Shown: positions 40,190-52,129, counted from the first letter of the stretch. The stretch is DNA of 53,460 bases from Halieaceae bacterium (GCA_028282105.1 JANQIO010000056.1:1-53460); one strand, 5' to 3'. The notes: generated by a model from the sequence alone, not told the origin. Numbers and translations: made by a program.

Positions 40190-40975
40190 TCAGTTGATTC
40201 CCATGCGCTCAGTAATGACGTCCGCGGTCATGTAACCCGGCAACAGGCGGCCGGATTCCAGTACCAATGCCGGGGTGCCGTTGACGCCGGCTTTCTGGCC
40301 CAGCATGAACTGGTCTGCCACCGGGTTGCCCGGGCAGACATTCTCGGGAATATCCTCGAGATTCTTGAGTGCTGTAATTGCCTGCTGGGGGTCTTCGGCG
40401 CACCAGGCACTGGCAATCTTGCGGAAGGATTTGCTGCCCAGACCTGCCCTCGGATAGGCCATGTAGCGCACCTCTACACCCATCTTGTTGAGGGTTGGCA
40501 CCTCCTGGTGCAGCTTCTGGCAGTAAAAGCAGTCGACGTCGGTAAACACGGTCACCACCCCACGGCGTTCGCCCTGGGCGGCAAACACAATCATGTCGTC
40601 AACGGAGACTTCTGCCAGCAGGTCGCGGCGCACCACGTCGCGCTGTTGCTCAGACACATTGACCAGGCCGTCGATCCCCACTGCGAACAGGTCACCCAGC
40701 ACAAAGAAGTCGCCGTCTTCGGTGCTGTAAAGGGTCAGGCCGCCGCGGATGTTCACCTCGTAGAGTCCGCCGGCAACACTGGGCTGCACGGATTCCACCA
40801 CCAGTTCGGGGCGGGCCTGGGCCAGTTTTGCCGCTATCGTTGACTCGGGGGTCGGCGCCTCCTGGGCTGAGGCAGGCAGTGCCAGCGCCACCAGTGACAC
40901 CATTGACACCAATGCGCCGCAAACAGCACCACTGAGGGCGCCTTTGAATGCATGGCGGCGGCGTGAAACTAACAT
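40190..40975 (-). CDS. dsbC: Thiol:disulfide interchange protein DsbC
   Basis: DsbC is the periplasmic disulfide isomerase. The 261-residue precursor has a signal peptide cleaved near residue 38 (PASAQEA), an N-terminal dimerisation domain, and a thioredoxin domain with the active-site pair C149/C152 (DCFYC) and the cis-Pro in GTPAL. A second Cys pair (SAWCAED and NVCPGNP) is typical of the family. It lies between alaC and xerD on the same strand, as in Pseudomonas. Confidence 0.95.
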   Translation of the reverse strand: MLVSRRRHAFKGALSGAVCGALVSMVSLVALALPASAQEAPTPESTIAAKLAQARPELVVESVQPSVAGGLYEVNIRGGLTLYSTEDGDFFVLGDLFAVGIDGLVNVSEQQRDVVRRDLLAEVSVDDMIVFAAQGERRGVVTVFTDVDCFYCQKLHQEVPTLNKMGVEVRYMAYPRAGLGSKSFRKIASAWCAEDPQQAITALKNLEDIPENVCPGNPVADQFMLGQKAGVNGTPALVLESGRLLPGYMTADVITERMGIN

Positions 40976-41080
40976 GTTGCTTCTCCAGTAATTCGGTTTT
41001 GTTCGCTGCAGCTTGGAACACTAAGCCCGTTGAGAGTTCCGGCTGCCGTGGCGCGAAGTATACCGCGCCGGGGATCGGGA

Positions 41081-41983
41081 TTACCCGCGTGGATGGTGTT
41101 CGGCGTGCAAGTCCTTCATCCGCTGCCTGGCCACATGGGTATAGATCTGGGTAGTGGTGAGATCGCTGTGACCCAGCAACAACTGTACTACGCGCAGGTC
41201 GGCACCGTGGTTCAGGAGGTGGGTGGCAAAGGCATGGCGCAGGGTATGCGGCGATAACGGTGAGCGAATACCTGCGCGGCTGGCGTATTGTTTGATCCGG
41301 TGCCAGAAAGCCTGGCGCGTCATCTGGCTGCCGCGCCGGCTGGGAAAGACTGCCTCGCTGGGTCGATTGTCGAGCAGCTCCCGGCGACTGCCCGCCAGGT
41401 AACGCTGCAGCCATCCCAGCGCTTCCTCCCCCACCGGTACCAGGCGCTCCTTGCCGCCCTTGCCGATAATCCGCACCACACCCTGGTTCATCCCCAGCTG
41501 CGAAACCTGCAGCCCGACCAGTTCGCTGACCCGCAGTCCGCAGGCGTAGAGCAGTTCCAGCATCGTGCGATCTCGAAACTCGATGGCCTGCTCCAGGTCG
41601 GGGGCTGCCAGCAGCGCTTCCACTTCCGCCTCACTGAGGGACTTCGGCAGGGGCCGCCCCAGCTTGGGGCTGTCCACGTCCAGGCTGGGGTCCACCGACA
41701 GCCGCCCCTCTCTCACCTGGTAGCGGAAGAAGCCGCGCACACAGGACAGGAAGCGCGCAGTGGATCTGGGCGAACGCTGTTGCTGTGAACGCCAGGCCAG
41801 GTAGCCCTGCAGGTCGCCAGTGTCGGACTCGATCAAGGTCCGCTGGCGCTTTGCCAGCCAATCGCCGTAGTGGGACAGGTCACGGCGATAGGCCGCCAAT
41901 GTGTTCTCGGACAGGCCCTTCTCCATCCACAGGGCGTCCAGGTAGGTTTCGATCTCGCTATTGAATGCTGAAGCGCTTGGCAT
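41081..41983 (-). CDS. xerD: Site-specific tyrosine recombinase XerD
   Basis: XerD resolves chromosome dimers at dif together with XerC and FtsK. From ATG 41983 the protein has 300 residues. The catalytic set is complete: R151 (CGLRVSEL), K175 (GKGGKER), H246 and R249 (HTLRH), H272 (GHSDLTTTQIYTH) and nucleophile Y281. The in-frame extension upstream to 42154 is not homologous. This is the housekeeping enzyme and not an integrase: its neighbours are dsbC and rplS, and there is no att site or cargo. Confidence 0.95.
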   Translation of the reverse strand: MPSASAFNSEIETYLDALWMEKGLSENTLAAYRRDLSHYGDWLAKRQRTLIESDTGDLQGYLAWRSQQQRSPRSTARFLSCVRGFFRYQVREGRLSVDPSLDVDSPKLGRPLPKSLSEAEVEALLAAPDLEQAIEFRDRTMLELLYACGLRVSELVGLQVSQLGMNQGVVRIIGKGGKERLVPVGEEALGWLQRYLAGSRRELLDNRPSEAVFPSRRGSQMTRQAFWHRIKQYASRAGIRSPLSPHTLRHAFATHLLNHGADLRVVQLLLGHSDLTTTQIYTHVARQRMKDLHAEHHPRG

Positions 41984-42192
41984 CCATCGATGGTACGCAA
42001 AACCAGGTATCGAGAACACGGGAAGCTGAGGATTGACCTGGTGCTCTGTAGCACGGGCGCGCACCGGGTGTAGGTCCTCATGCAGGGCCTGTTCCCGGGC
42101 TGCAGCGTTCCAAACTCGATATCCGGATTGCCACAGGTGGAGCGTGCCGCGCACAGGGCGACATGCTGGAAAACAAGGCTGAAGAATGGAAA

Positions 42193-42219
42193 CAAAAAAG
42201 GGCGCCGGTGGCGCCCTTT
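42193..42219 (-). terminator. Rho-independent terminator after rplS
   Basis: A perfect 10-bp inverted repeat (42197-42206 and 42210-42219; GGCGCC core) with a 3-base loop is followed on the minus strand by a T run. It lies 30 bases after the rplS stop and closes the rpsP-rimM-trmD-rplS operon. A second short GC hairpin (about 42225-42240) lies just before it. Confidence 0.9.
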
Positions 42220-42249
42220 CTTTCCGGGGAGTGAATCCCCAAGCCTGGA

Positions 42250-42609
42250 TTACTTGGCCAGACGCTCCTTGATGCGGGCTGCCTTGCCGCTCAACTCGCG
42301 CAGGTAGTACAGCTTGGCCTGGCGCACGTCGCCGCGACGCTTGACCGAGATGCTGTCGACCAGCGGGCTGTAGGTCTGGAAGGTACGCTCAACGCCGATA
42401 CCGTGAGAGATCTTGCGTACAGTGAATGCAGAGTTCAGGCCGCGGTTGCGCTTGCCGATGACCACGCCTTCAAAGGCCTGCAGGCGCTCGCGATTGCCTT
42501 CCTTCACCTTAACCTGGACAACCACGGTGTCACCGGGGCCGAATTCCGGCACGTCCTTTTCCATCTGTTCCGCTTCGATCTGCGAAATGATGCTGTTCTT
42601 GCTGCTCAT
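42250..42609 (-). CDS. rplS: 50S ribosomal protein L19
   Basis: L19 sits at the 30S-50S interface. From ATG 42609 the 119-residue protein has the expected N-terminus ([15 protein letters not shown]) and the [26 protein letters not shown] and [16 protein letters not shown] segments. An AGGAG ribosome-binding site precedes this ATG, and longer in-frame readings are not homologous. It is the last gene of the rpsP-rimM-trmD-rplS operon. Confidence 0.97.
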   Translation of the reverse strand: MSSKNSIISQIEAEQMEKDVPEFGPGDTVVVQVKVKEGNRERLQAFEGVVIGKRNRGLNSAFTVRKISHGIGVERTFQTYSPLVDSISVKRRGDVRQAKLYYLRELSGKAARIKERLAK

Positions 42610-42696
42610 GACTGAACTCCTGTCGTTCTCTGCAAGCGCGTTGCAGTGTTTGCTAACTTTTCCAGGCACCTGCTTTCAGGCGATGCCCACAATTCT

Positions 42697-43467
42697 CTAG
42701 TCTGCTCTGTGGTCCGCTGAACCGAGCTCCTCGCGAATCTCAGCCAGCAATTCTGCTTCTTCCGGCGACAGTACCCGCTGCTCCAGCAGGTCGGGGCGCC
42801 GCTTCAGGGTTCTCGCCAGGGCCTGCTTCAGGCGCCAGCGACGAATCCGCTCATGGTTACCGCTCAGCAAAACCTCCGGTACCCGCCGGCCACGATATTC
42901 CTCGGGCCGCGTATAGTGCGGGCAGTCCAGCAGGCCGTCCGCAAAGGAATCCTGCTGGGCCGAGTCTTCATGACCCAGCACACCCGGCAACTGCCGGCTG
43001 ACTGCGTCGATGACCACCATCGCCGCCAGCTCACCGCCGCTCAGCACGTAGTCACCGATGGACACTTCCATGTCCACTTCGGCCTCCAGCAGGCGCTCAT
43101 CGACACCCTCGTAGCGCCCTGCCACCAGCACCAGCTGCGACAGCTGCGCCAGCTCGCAGACCAGCGGGTGATCCAGCCTGCGCCCCTGGGGCGACAGGTA
43201 AACCACCCTGCGCCCGCCTGCGCCCGGCTCACCGAGCTGCTGGCGGGCATTGGCCAGTGCCGCCTCCAGCGTGTCGATCTTCATCAACATGCCGGGGCCA
43301 CCGCCGTAGGGCCGATCATCAACCGTGCCATGGCGGTCGGTGGCGTAATCCCTGGGATTACTCAGGAACAGCTCAAGCTGCCCCTGTTCCACCGCCCTGC
43401 CGGTGACGCCGAAGTGGCTCACCGCGCTGAACATTTCCGGAAACAGGCTCACCAGCGCTATGCGCAT
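42697..43467 (-). CDS. trmD: tRNA (guanine-N1)-methyltransferase TrmD
   Basis: TrmD makes m1G37 in tRNAs and prevents frameshifting. The 256-residue SPOUT-family protein has [23 protein letters not shown], the knot region [31 protein letters not shown] and [16 protein letters not shown]. It follows rimM by three bases, and an 87-base gap separates it from rplS. Confidence 0.97.
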   Translation of the reverse strand: MRIALVSLFPEMFSAVSHFGVTGRAVEQGQLELFLSNPRDYATDRHGTVDDRPYGGGPGMLMKIDTLEAALANARQQLGEPGAGGRRVVYLSPQGRRLDHPLVCELAQLSQLVLVAGRYEGVDERLLEAEVDMEVSIGDYVLSGGELAAMVVIDAVSRQLPGVLGHEDSAQQDSFADGLLDCPHYTRPEEYRGRRVPEVLLSGNHERIRRWRLKQALARTLKRRPDLLEQRVLSPEEAELLAEIREELGSADHRAD

Positions 43468-43470
43468 GAC

Positions 43471-43998
43471 CTAAAACTCCGGGTCCCAGTCCACCTCTAT
43501 GCTCGCTGCCTCGAGGTCAACCGACTTTACGTATTGCCCCTGAACCCAGGGAATGAGCCGCTCCCGCGAATCAATACTCCCTTCACAGGGTTTGACGACC
43601 AACACATCGTTGGCGCCTGTCTCCAGCAGATGGTCAACCTTGCCGAGACACTGACCCGCGCTAAACACCCTGAGGCCCTCGAGCTGGTGCCAGTAATACT
43701 GGTCCTGCTCCAACTCGGGCAGCAACACCCGCGGTACCGCTATGTCACTACCTTTGAGAACCTCGGCGGCGTTGCGATCGTCGATACCGACGATGTGCGC
43801 AATCAGGCCCTTGCCGTGCTCCCTGCCGCTGTCGATCTCAATGGTTTGCCATTGGTCGCGGCGGCGAATTTTCCAGTCCCGGTAGCCGAACAGATTTTCC
43901 GGCGGCTCCGTGAACGAGTGAATTCTGACCCAACCCTTGATGCCGTAAACGCCGCTGATGCGGCCGACGATCAATTCCTGCGTCAGCTCGTCACTCAA
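43471..43998 (-). CDS. rimM: Ribosome maturation factor RimM
   Basis: RimM binds S19 and helps the 30S head mature. The 175-residue protein has the N-terminal RimM beta-barrel (VGRISGVYGIKGWVRIHSFTEP) and the C-terminal PRC-barrel (GKVDHLLETGANDVLVVKP), and it ends in IEVDWDPEF like E. coli RimM. The probable start is TTG 43998, 20 bases after the rpsP stop. No good ribosome-binding site is seen, so coupled translation from rpsP is likely. Confidence 0.95.
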   Translation of the reverse strand: MSDELTQELIVGRISGVYGIKGWVRIHSFTEPPENLFGYRDWKIRRRDQWQTIEIDSGREHGKGLIAHIVGIDDRNAAEVLKGSDIAVPRVLLPELEQDQYYWHQLEGLRVFSAGQCLGKVDHLLETGANDVLVVKPCEGSIDSRERLIPWVQGQYVKSVDLEAASIEVDWDPEF

Positions 43999-44018
43999 AA
44001 AGGAGTCGAGCAGCGGGA

Positions 44019-44276
44019 TCAGGCCGCTGCCTGCTCCTTGCGCGACTGCTTGACCAGTGACGCCACGCGATCACTGAGCTGGGCGCCCTGGGATACCCAG
44101 TAGTCCACACGATCGGTGTCGACGCGCAGGCGCTCTTCCTGGCCGCGGGCGATCGGGTTGAAGAAACCCACGCGCTCAATGAAACGACCATTGCGCGCAT
44201 TGCGGCTGTCGGTCACAGTCAGGTGATAAAACGGGCGCTTCTTGGAGCCACCCCGAGCCAAACGAATTGTTACCAT
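44019..44276 (-). CDS. rpsP: 30S ribosomal protein S16
   Basis: S16 is a small-subunit assembly protein. From ATG 44276 the 85-residue product begins [18 protein letters not shown] and contains [19 protein letters not shown], both diagnostic. Reading upstream in frame adds 20 unrelated residues. It is the first gene of its operon. A TAGAAT -10-like hexamer lies on the minus strand at 44371-44376, without a convincing -35. Confidence 0.97.
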   Translation of the reverse strand: MVTIRLARGGSKKRPFYHLTVTDSRNARNGRFIERVGFFNPIARGQEERLRVDTDRVDYWVSQGAQLSDRVASLVKQSRKEQAAA

Positions 44277-44376
44277 TGTCTTTAAAACGTCCCTTAAGTT
44301 GACGGTTTCTGCCGGGAAAACGCGAAAAGCGCACACAGCGAATACCCGCCGGGTTCCGGAAAAGGCGCGTATTCTA

Positions 44377-44764
44377 CGTGAAACACTGGGGCAATAAAAG
44401 CCCCGCTATCAGAAAATTCCCAGCCTTATCAGAGGCTTATTTACCACCCACCATAAAGTCGCCATGGCGCCCGATAGATGTTCCCAGAGCAGCGTCATAG
44501 CTCCGTAGGCCGGGCGTGAACTGGGTCTGCTTTCGCACGAGGTTTTAGGGCTAGAGCTTCGAAGCGCAGAACCTGGAGAACTCCATCCGGAAGCGCGGTC
44601 GGTGCCCGGGGCCCTTTCGGGACCGTATGCGGCCAGGGATGGCCGCATCCGAGCGGGACAGGGACGTCATGCTTTTAGCGTGTCTCGAAAGGGCCCCGGG
44701 TATCGACCGCGCGGCTTTGAGGCACCCTGACAAGGGCACAAGGACAAATAACAGCGCTCGACCG
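44377..44764. other. Gene-free rpsP-ffh spacer with nested hairpins
   Basis: No gene is supported in this stretch. It holds a large nested inverted repeat. Outer arms of 19 bases at 44605-44623 and 44682-44700 differ at one position (CCCGGGGCCCTTTCG core). An inner perfect 8-bp stem ATGCGGCC (44627-44634) / GGCCGCAT (44641-44648) has loop AGGGAT. A 10-bp perfect palindrome GCTTCGAAGC lies further left at about 44558-44567. There is no T run, so a simple intrinsic terminator is unlikely. A REP-like element or structured RNA is possible. Confidence 0.6.
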
Positions 44765-46159
44765 CTACTTGAAGGGTGGCATCCCAGGCGGCATACCGCC
44801 TGGGGGCATTCCGCCGCCACCCATGGCGCCACCCAAGCCGCGCATCATCTTCTGCATGCCGCCGCCTTTCATTTTCTTCATCATCTTGGCCATCTGCTTG
44901 TGCTGCTTCAGCAGGCGGTTGAGATCCTGGACCTGGGTGCCGGAGCCGGCGGTGATACGGCGCTTGCGGGAGCCCTGGATGATCTCCGGGCGGCGCCGTT
45001 CGTCCGGCGTCATGGAGTTGATCATGGCCTCCATGCGGGCGAACTGTTTCATATCCATGTTCTGCTGGGCGGCCTGGGCCATACCGCCCATGCCGGGCAG
45101 CTTGTCCAACATGCCGGTGATACCACCCATGTTGTTGAGCTGCTGCAGCTGGTCGCGGAAATCCTCCAGGTCGAAGCGCTTGCCCTTCTTGACCTTGCTG
45201 ACCAGCTTCTCGGCCTTCTTGCGGTCAATTTTCTGCTCCGCTTCCTCGATCAGCGACAGCACGTCGCCCATACCAAGGATGCGCGAGGCCAGGCGGTCCG
45301 GGTGGAAGGGATCCAGGGCCTCGGTCTTCTCGCCCACGCCCAGGAACTTGATGGGCTTGCCGGTAATCGCGCGCACCGACAGCGCCGCGCCGCCGCGGGT
45401 ATCCGCGTCTACCTTGGTGAGCACCACGCCGGTGAGCGGCAGGGCCTCATTGAAGGCTTTCGCGGTGTTGGCGGCGTCCTGGCCGGTCATGGCGTCGACA
45501 ACGAACAGGGTTTCCACCGGCTTAATGCTGCGGTGCAGTTCGGCGATCTCCGCCATCATCTGCTCATCGATGGCGAGGCGGCCGGCGGTATCGAGAATCA
45601 ATACGTCGGCAAAGCGCAGCTTTGCCTCGGCCAGCGCCGCCTCGGCGATGGCGACCGGCTGCTGGGACTCGTCGCTGGGAAAGAACTCGGCCCCGACGTC
45701 GGCGGCCAGGGTTTCCAGCTGGCGGATGGCGGCGGGACGGTAGACGTCGGCGCTCGCCACCATGACCTTTTTCCTGTCGCGCTCTTTCAGATGCCGGGCG
45801 AGTTTGGCAACCGACGTGGTCTTACCGGCGCCCTGCAGCCCCGCCATGAGGATCACGGCCGGCGGCGTTGCCGCCAGATTCAGCGACTCATTGGCGGCGC
45901 CCATCAGCTGCTCCAGCTCGGCCTGCACAATCTTGATAAAGGCCTGGCCCGGGCTAAGGCTGCTGCTGACTTCCTGGCCCAGGGCACGCTGGCGCACCGA
46001 TTCGACGAAATCCTTGACCACCGGCAGGGCGACATCAGCCTCCAACAGGGCCATGCGCACCTCGCGCAGGGTTTCGGAGATATTGTCGTCGGTCAGCCTG
46101 GCCTTGCCCGTGATCTTTTTGAGGCTCTGGGAAAGGCGTTCGCTTAGATTGTCAAACAT
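44765..46159 (-). CDS. ffh: Signal recognition particle protein Ffh
   Basis: Ffh binds 4.5S RNA and signal peptides and targets ribosomes to FtsY. The 464-residue protein has the N domain, the GTPase domain (P-loop GLQGAGKTT near 107, DTAGR, TKVDADTRGG) and the Met-rich M domain (RKRRITAGSGTQVQDLNRLLKQ for RNA binding), and it ends in a Gly/Met/Pro-rich tail. Upstream, TTGGGG and TATACT on the minus strand at 17-base spacing (46231-46269) could be the promoter; this overlaps the start of the divergent ypjD. Confidence 0.97.
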   Translation of the reverse strand: MFDNLSERLSQSLKKITGKARLTDDNISETLREVRMALLEADVALPVVKDFVESVRQRALGQEVSSSLSPGQAFIKIVQAELEQLMGAANESLNLAATPPAVILMAGLQGAGKTTSVAKLARHLKERDRKKVMVASADVYRPAAIRQLETLAADVGAEFFPSDESQQPVAIAEAALAEAKLRFADVLILDTAGRLAIDEQMMAEIAELHRSIKPVETLFVVDAMTGQDAANTAKAFNEALPLTGVVLTKVDADTRGGAALSVRAITGKPIKFLGVGEKTEALDPFHPDRLASRILGMGDVLSLIEEAEQKIDRKKAEKLVSKVKKGKRFDLEDFRDQLQQLNNMGGITGMLDKLPGMGGMAQAAQQNMDMKQFARMEAMINSMTPDERRRPEIIQGSRKRRITAGSGTQVQDLNRLLKQHKQMAKMMKKMKGGGMQKMMRGLGGAMGGGGMPPGGMPPGMPPFK

Positions 46160-46263
46160 GCTGGGGGTTCACCGCCGGGAACTGGCCGCGACAGTCGCTT
46201 GCCAAGGCCTATGCAAATGGGTACAAAGACGCGAAGTATACGTTACCGGGAAATGATCCCCAA

Positions 46264-47070
46264 ATGTCCAGCGCTTCGGTCGCCGCCTTAATCGCTACCG
46301 TTCTCTACGTCGCCGTGAGCATCTTGCAGGCGCGCCACGCAGCGCGTCGCAGCGAGGCCAGCATGGCGCCGATCTACGCCCTGGCAATACCGGCAGTGGT
46401 GCTGCACGGCTATGCCGCGATTGCGATGATGAGCGGGGAATCCGGTTTCAGCTTCAGCCTGTTCCGGGCCGGTTCGCTGATCTTCTGGATGGTAAACCTC
46501 AGCCTGCTGGTGAGCCTGCTGTGGCGCCCCCTGCAGAACCTGATGGTGGTGCTGTTCCCGCTCTCTGCCCTGGCGCTTTTGCTGTCCAATTTTGGCCCCG
46601 CTGATGGCTCGCGCCTGACGGATCTGTCCGGCGGCATGCTCACGCATATCAGCACCTCGATGCTGGCTTACGCCGTGTTGGCCATCGCAGCCTGCCAGGC
46701 TGCCGCCGTCGCCATGCAGGACCACCAGTTGCGCAACCGTCAGACCCGCGGACTGGTGCAACTGCTGCCGCCCCTGCAACTGATGGAAAGCATGCTGTTC
46801 GAAATCGTCTGGGTCGGGCTGCTGCTGCTAACGGTCTCCATCGGCTCTGGTTTCCTGTTCATCGAAGACATTTTCGCCCAGCACCTGGTGCACAAGACGG
46901 TGCTGTCCCTGTGCGCCTGGTTGCTGTTTGCCACCCTGCTCTGGGGGCGCCACCAGCTTGGCTGGCGCAGCCAGATGGCGGCGCGATTTACCCTGGGCGG
47001 CTTCGTGGCGCTGGCGCTGGCTTACGCCGGCAGCAAGTTCGTGCTCGAGCTGATCCTCGAGCGGGCCTGA
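46264..47070 (+). CDS. ypjD: CcsA-like inner membrane protein YpjD
   Basis: A 268-residue protein with about eight membrane helices of the cytochrome c assembly (CcsA/HemX) family. The conserved region is LTDLSGGMLTHISTSMLAYAVLAIAACQAAAV, with later FIEDIFAQHLVHKTVLSLCAWLLF carrying the His residues typical of heme handling. The position divergent from ffh and before a CorB-like gene is conserved in gammaproteobacteria. The exact role of YpjD is not established. Confidence 0.88.
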   Translation: MSSASVAALIATVLYVAVSILQARHAARRSEASMAPIYALAIPAVVLHGYAAIAMMSGESGFSFSLFRAGSLIFWMVNLSLLVSLLWRPLQNLMVVLFPLSALALLLSNFGPADGSRLTDLSGGMLTHISTSMLAYAVLAIAACQAAAVAMQDHQLRNRQTRGLVQLLPPLQLMESMLFEIVWVGLLLLTVSIGSGFLFIEDIFAQHLVHKTVLSLCAWLLFATLLWGRHQLGWRSQMAARFTLGGFVALALAYAGSKFVLELILERA

Positions 47071-47147
47071 AGGCGCTACGTGGCCTTGCGCACGGCAGGG
47101 AATTTATTCAAGATGCTGTTTCCTAGTTTTCCCCGGGTAAGCCCCGC

Positions 47148-48425
47148 TTGAACGAAGCTCCGCTGGGTCTTCTTTTCTCCATCGTCGGCGTTCTGCTCCT
47201 GTTGTCGGCCTTCTTCTCGAGCTCCGAGACCGGCATGATGGCCCTGGATCGCTATCGCCTTAAACACCTAAAGGAACAGAACCACGCTGGTGCACGCCGT
47301 TCAAGTCGCCTGCTGCAGAGACCAGATCGCCTTATTGGTTTGATTCTGATCGGAAACAATCTGGTGAATAATCTTGCCGCCGCTATAGTTGCGGTCGTCG
47401 GATTGCGCCTGATGGGCGACGCGGGCGTTTTGGTCGGGTCAATCACTCTCACCCTGGTTTTTCTGATTTTCGCGGAAATCACCCCAAAAACCATTGCCGC
47501 GCTGCATCCAGAGCGCATTGCATTCCCAGCCAGCTGGGTACTCGCGCCTCTCCTGAAGTTGCTTTACCCGGTAGTCTGGCTGGTCAACCTGGTAACCAAC
47601 AGCATGCTGCGCCTGCTCGGCTTTGACCCGCGGGCGGTGGCCGAATCCGGCCTCACCACCGACGAGCTGCGCACTATCGTCAACGATACCGGCCATATGA
47701 TTCCCGACACTCACCAGGGCATGCTGCTCAATATCCTGGAGCTGGAGAAGGTCACGGTAGATGACATTATGGTGCCGCGGGTCGAGGTGTTCGGCCTCGA
47801 CCTGGACGACAGCGACGCCGTACTGCTGGAACGTATCCAGTCCAGCGAATACACCCGGCTGCCGGTGTTCGAAGACGACATCAACAATGTGTCCGGCATT
47901 CTCCATATGCGCCGCACCAGCCGTTTCATCGACGAGAGCGGCCTGCACCGTGAGCGCATGCTCGCGGAGGTGGAGAAGCCCTACTTCGTGCCGGAGGGCA
48001 CACCGCTGCATACCCAGCTACTGAACTTCCAGCGCCAGAAACTGCGCATCGGTGTAGTAGTGGATGAATACGGGGAAGTGATGGGCCTGGTGACCCTGGA
48101 GGATATCCTTGAGGAGATCGTCGGCGAGTTCACCTCCAACCTGGCTGAGGCCATCGAAGACATTTTCCCCCAGCAGGACGGCAGCTTCATCATCAACGGC
48201 AGCGCCAACGTGCGGGAAATCAACAAATCCCTCAACTGGGCGCTGCCCACCGACGGGCCCAAGACCCTCAATGGCCTGCTGCTGGAGTATCTTGAGTCCT
48301 TCCCTGAAGCCAGCGCCGGTGTGCGCATCGGCGACTACTGCATGGATATCCTGCAACTGCAGGACAATGTCATCACCTCGGTGCGCGCCCAGCTGCGTGA
48401 ATTGCCGGGCCGCGACAGGGGCTAG
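47148..48425 (+). CDS. CNNM/CBS-domain membrane protein of the CorB (HlyC/CorC) family
   Basis: A 425-residue protein with an N-terminal CNNM (DUF21) membrane domain (about 1-185, beginning LLLLSAFFSSSETGMMALDRYRLKHL), a pair of CBS domains (about 205-330, VDDIMVPRVEVFGLDLDD and VVVDEYGEVMGLVTLEDILEEIVGEF), and a C-terminal transporter-associated domain. Such proteins act in magnesium or cobalt transport (CorB/YfjD). The likely start is TTG 47148. The first 400 bases use noticeably more A/T at third positions than the rest of the gene, which may reflect recombination. Confidence 0.9.
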   Translation: MNEAPLGLLFSIVGVLLLLSAFFSSSETGMMALDRYRLKHLKEQNHAGARRSSRLLQRPDRLIGLILIGNNLVNNLAAAIVAVVGLRLMGDAGVLVGSITLTLVFLIFAEITPKTIAALHPERIAFPASWVLAPLLKLLYPVVWLVNLVTNSMLRLLGFDPRAVAESGLTTDELRTIVNDTGHMIPDTHQGMLLNILELEKVTVDDIMVPRVEVFGLDLDDSDAVLLERIQSSEYTRLPVFEDDINNVSGILHMRRTSRFIDESGLHRERMLAEVEKPYFVPEGTPLHTQLLNFQRQKLRIGVVVDEYGEVMGLVTLEDILEEIVGEFTSNLAEAIEDIFPQQDGSFIINGSANVREINKSLNWALPTDGPKTLNGLLLEYLESFPEASAGVRIGDYCMDILQLQDNVITSVRAQLRELPGRDRG

Positions 48426-48451
48426 CGCGGCCGCGCACTCTCTTCTACAGG

Positions 48452-48973
48452 CTACAGTGCTTTCAGCGTAGCGTTGAAACGCACGGCGTTGTCCACATAG
48501 TGATTGGCGTTGCTGGAAAAGTGCTCCTGCTGTTCCGGCGTCAGCTCGCGCTTGATGCGCGCCGGCACGCCCATCACCAGGCTGCCGTCGGGAATCTCCA
48601 TGCCCTCCGGCACCAGGGAATTGGCGCCGATGACGCAGTTGCGCCCAACTTTGGCGCCGTTCAGCACCACGGCATTGATGCCAACCAGCGTGCCATCACC
48701 GATAGTGCAACCGTGCACCATGGCATTGTGGCCGACGGTCACGCTGTCTCCGATCACCAGGGGAAAGCCCGGGTCGGAGTGGCAGACGGTACCGTCCTGG
48801 ATATTGGTGCGCTCGCCGATACGGATGGTGTCGTTGTCACCGCGTATCACCACGCTGAACCAGACGCTGGAACCGGCCCCCAGTACCACGTCGCCGATGA
48901 CTGCGGCGTTGGGCGCCACAAAATGGCCCTCGCCTCGCAGCTCGGGGGACTTGCCGTCAATTTGGTAAAGCAT
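48452..48973 (-). CDS. Gamma-class carbonic anhydrase family protein
   Basis: A 173-residue left-handed beta-helix protein of the YrdA/PaaY/gamma-carbonic-anhydrase group. The three zinc-binding histidines are present: H65 (VCHSDPGF), H82 and H87 ([10 protein letters not shown]). The hexapeptide repeats run from about residue 15 to 140. AGGAG precedes the ATG. Whether it is an active carbonic anhydrase cannot be told from sequence, since many YrdA members have no known activity. It is upstream of nothing on its strand: its stop converges on the CorB-like gene. Confidence 0.92.
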   Translation of the reverse strand: MLYQIDGKSPELRGEGHFVAPNAAVIGDVVLGAGSSVWFSVVIRGDNDTIRIGERTNIQDGTVCHSDPGFPLVIGDSVTVGHNAMVHGCTIGDGTLVGINAVVLNGAKVGRNCVIGANSLVPEGMEIPDGSLVMGVPARIKRELTPEQQEHFSSNANHYVDNAVRFNATLKAL

Positions 48974-48985
48974 GGAAATCTCCTG

Positions 48986-49549
48986 TCAGGGTTGAGGGGC
49001 GGCCAGGACCGGCTCGCGGCCTCGCCAGTAGTCGTCTATGTCCAAACCAGCATCGCAGGCCAGATTGACCAGGCGCACCAGGATCGCCGCGGTGATCCCC
49101 CAAATCCAGTGCTCCTGCCAGTGATACTGCGGTACCTGCCGTTTACGCCCGCCGTACTCCAGGTCACGGAAGGACAGCTCCGCCGCATCGGCGAAAAACC
49201 CCAGCGGCGCCTCGAAGACGATATCCAGTTCATCGGGGTTAGCCTGCAGGGTGCTGCGGGTATGAACCCTGGCGATACAGGGCGTCACCTGGATGCCGGT
49301 TCTGGTGACCACCGGTGACAGGACGCCCAACGGTTCCAGGGTGTCCCGCGCCAGCGCCACCTCCTCTTCGGCCTCCCGCAATGCGGTGTCCCAGTGGTCG
49401 ACATCCTGTGGGTCACACTTGCCACCCGGGAACGCCACCTCCCCCGCGTGCAGCCTGAGATGCGTCGCCCGCCGGGTCAGCAGCACCGTGGTCTCCGGCC
49501 CATCCTCATACAGCGCTACCAGCACTGAGGACTGAGGCAAGCCATCCAT
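48986..49549 (-). CDS. NUDIX hydrolase, CoA pyrophosphatase type
   Basis: The protein belongs to the NudL/YeaB group, which hydrolyses coenzyme A derivatives. The NUDIX box is seen as GGKCDPQDVDHWDTALREAEEEV, preceded by the CoA-type LRLHAGEVAFPGG and followed by VTPCIARVHTR and WIWGITAAILVRL. The ATG at 49549 leaves only six residues before the first core strand, whereas relatives have about 30. In-frame upstream sequence (ISGRTIAALRPRLSGDAPAL) looks like the missing helix but has no ATG, GTG or TTG before the upstream gene ends. A CTG (49612) or ATC (49609) after GGAGG could be the true start. Confidence 0.85.
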   Translation of the reverse strand: MDGLPQSSVLVALYEDGPETTVLLTRRATHLRLHAGEVAFPGGKCDPQDVDHWDTALREAEEEVALARDTLEPLGVLSPVVTRTGIQVTPCIARVHTRSTLQANPDELDIVFEAPLGFFADAAELSFRDLEYGGRKRQVPQYHWQEHWIWGITAAILVRLVNLACDAGLDIDDYWRGREPVLAAPQP

Positions 49550-49608
49550 CAGCGCGGGGGCGTCACCGCTGAGCCGAGGGCGCAGCGCGGCAATGGTCCG
49601 CCCGCTGA

Positions 49609-52092
<2,484 letters not shown>

Positions 52093-52129
52093 AATCGGCT
52101 AAGCCCATTCCATGAGTGCTCCAGAGAGC

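Noticed and set aside
41081-41983. Tyrosine recombinase as a sign of an integrated element
   Set aside because: It is housekeeping XerD by length, motifs and neighbours (dsbC, rplS). No att repeats or cargo were seen.
44409-44648. 79-codon minus-strand frame between rpsP and ffh
   Set aside because: It consists largely of inverted-repeat DNA, has no ribosome-binding site and no recognisable protein features.
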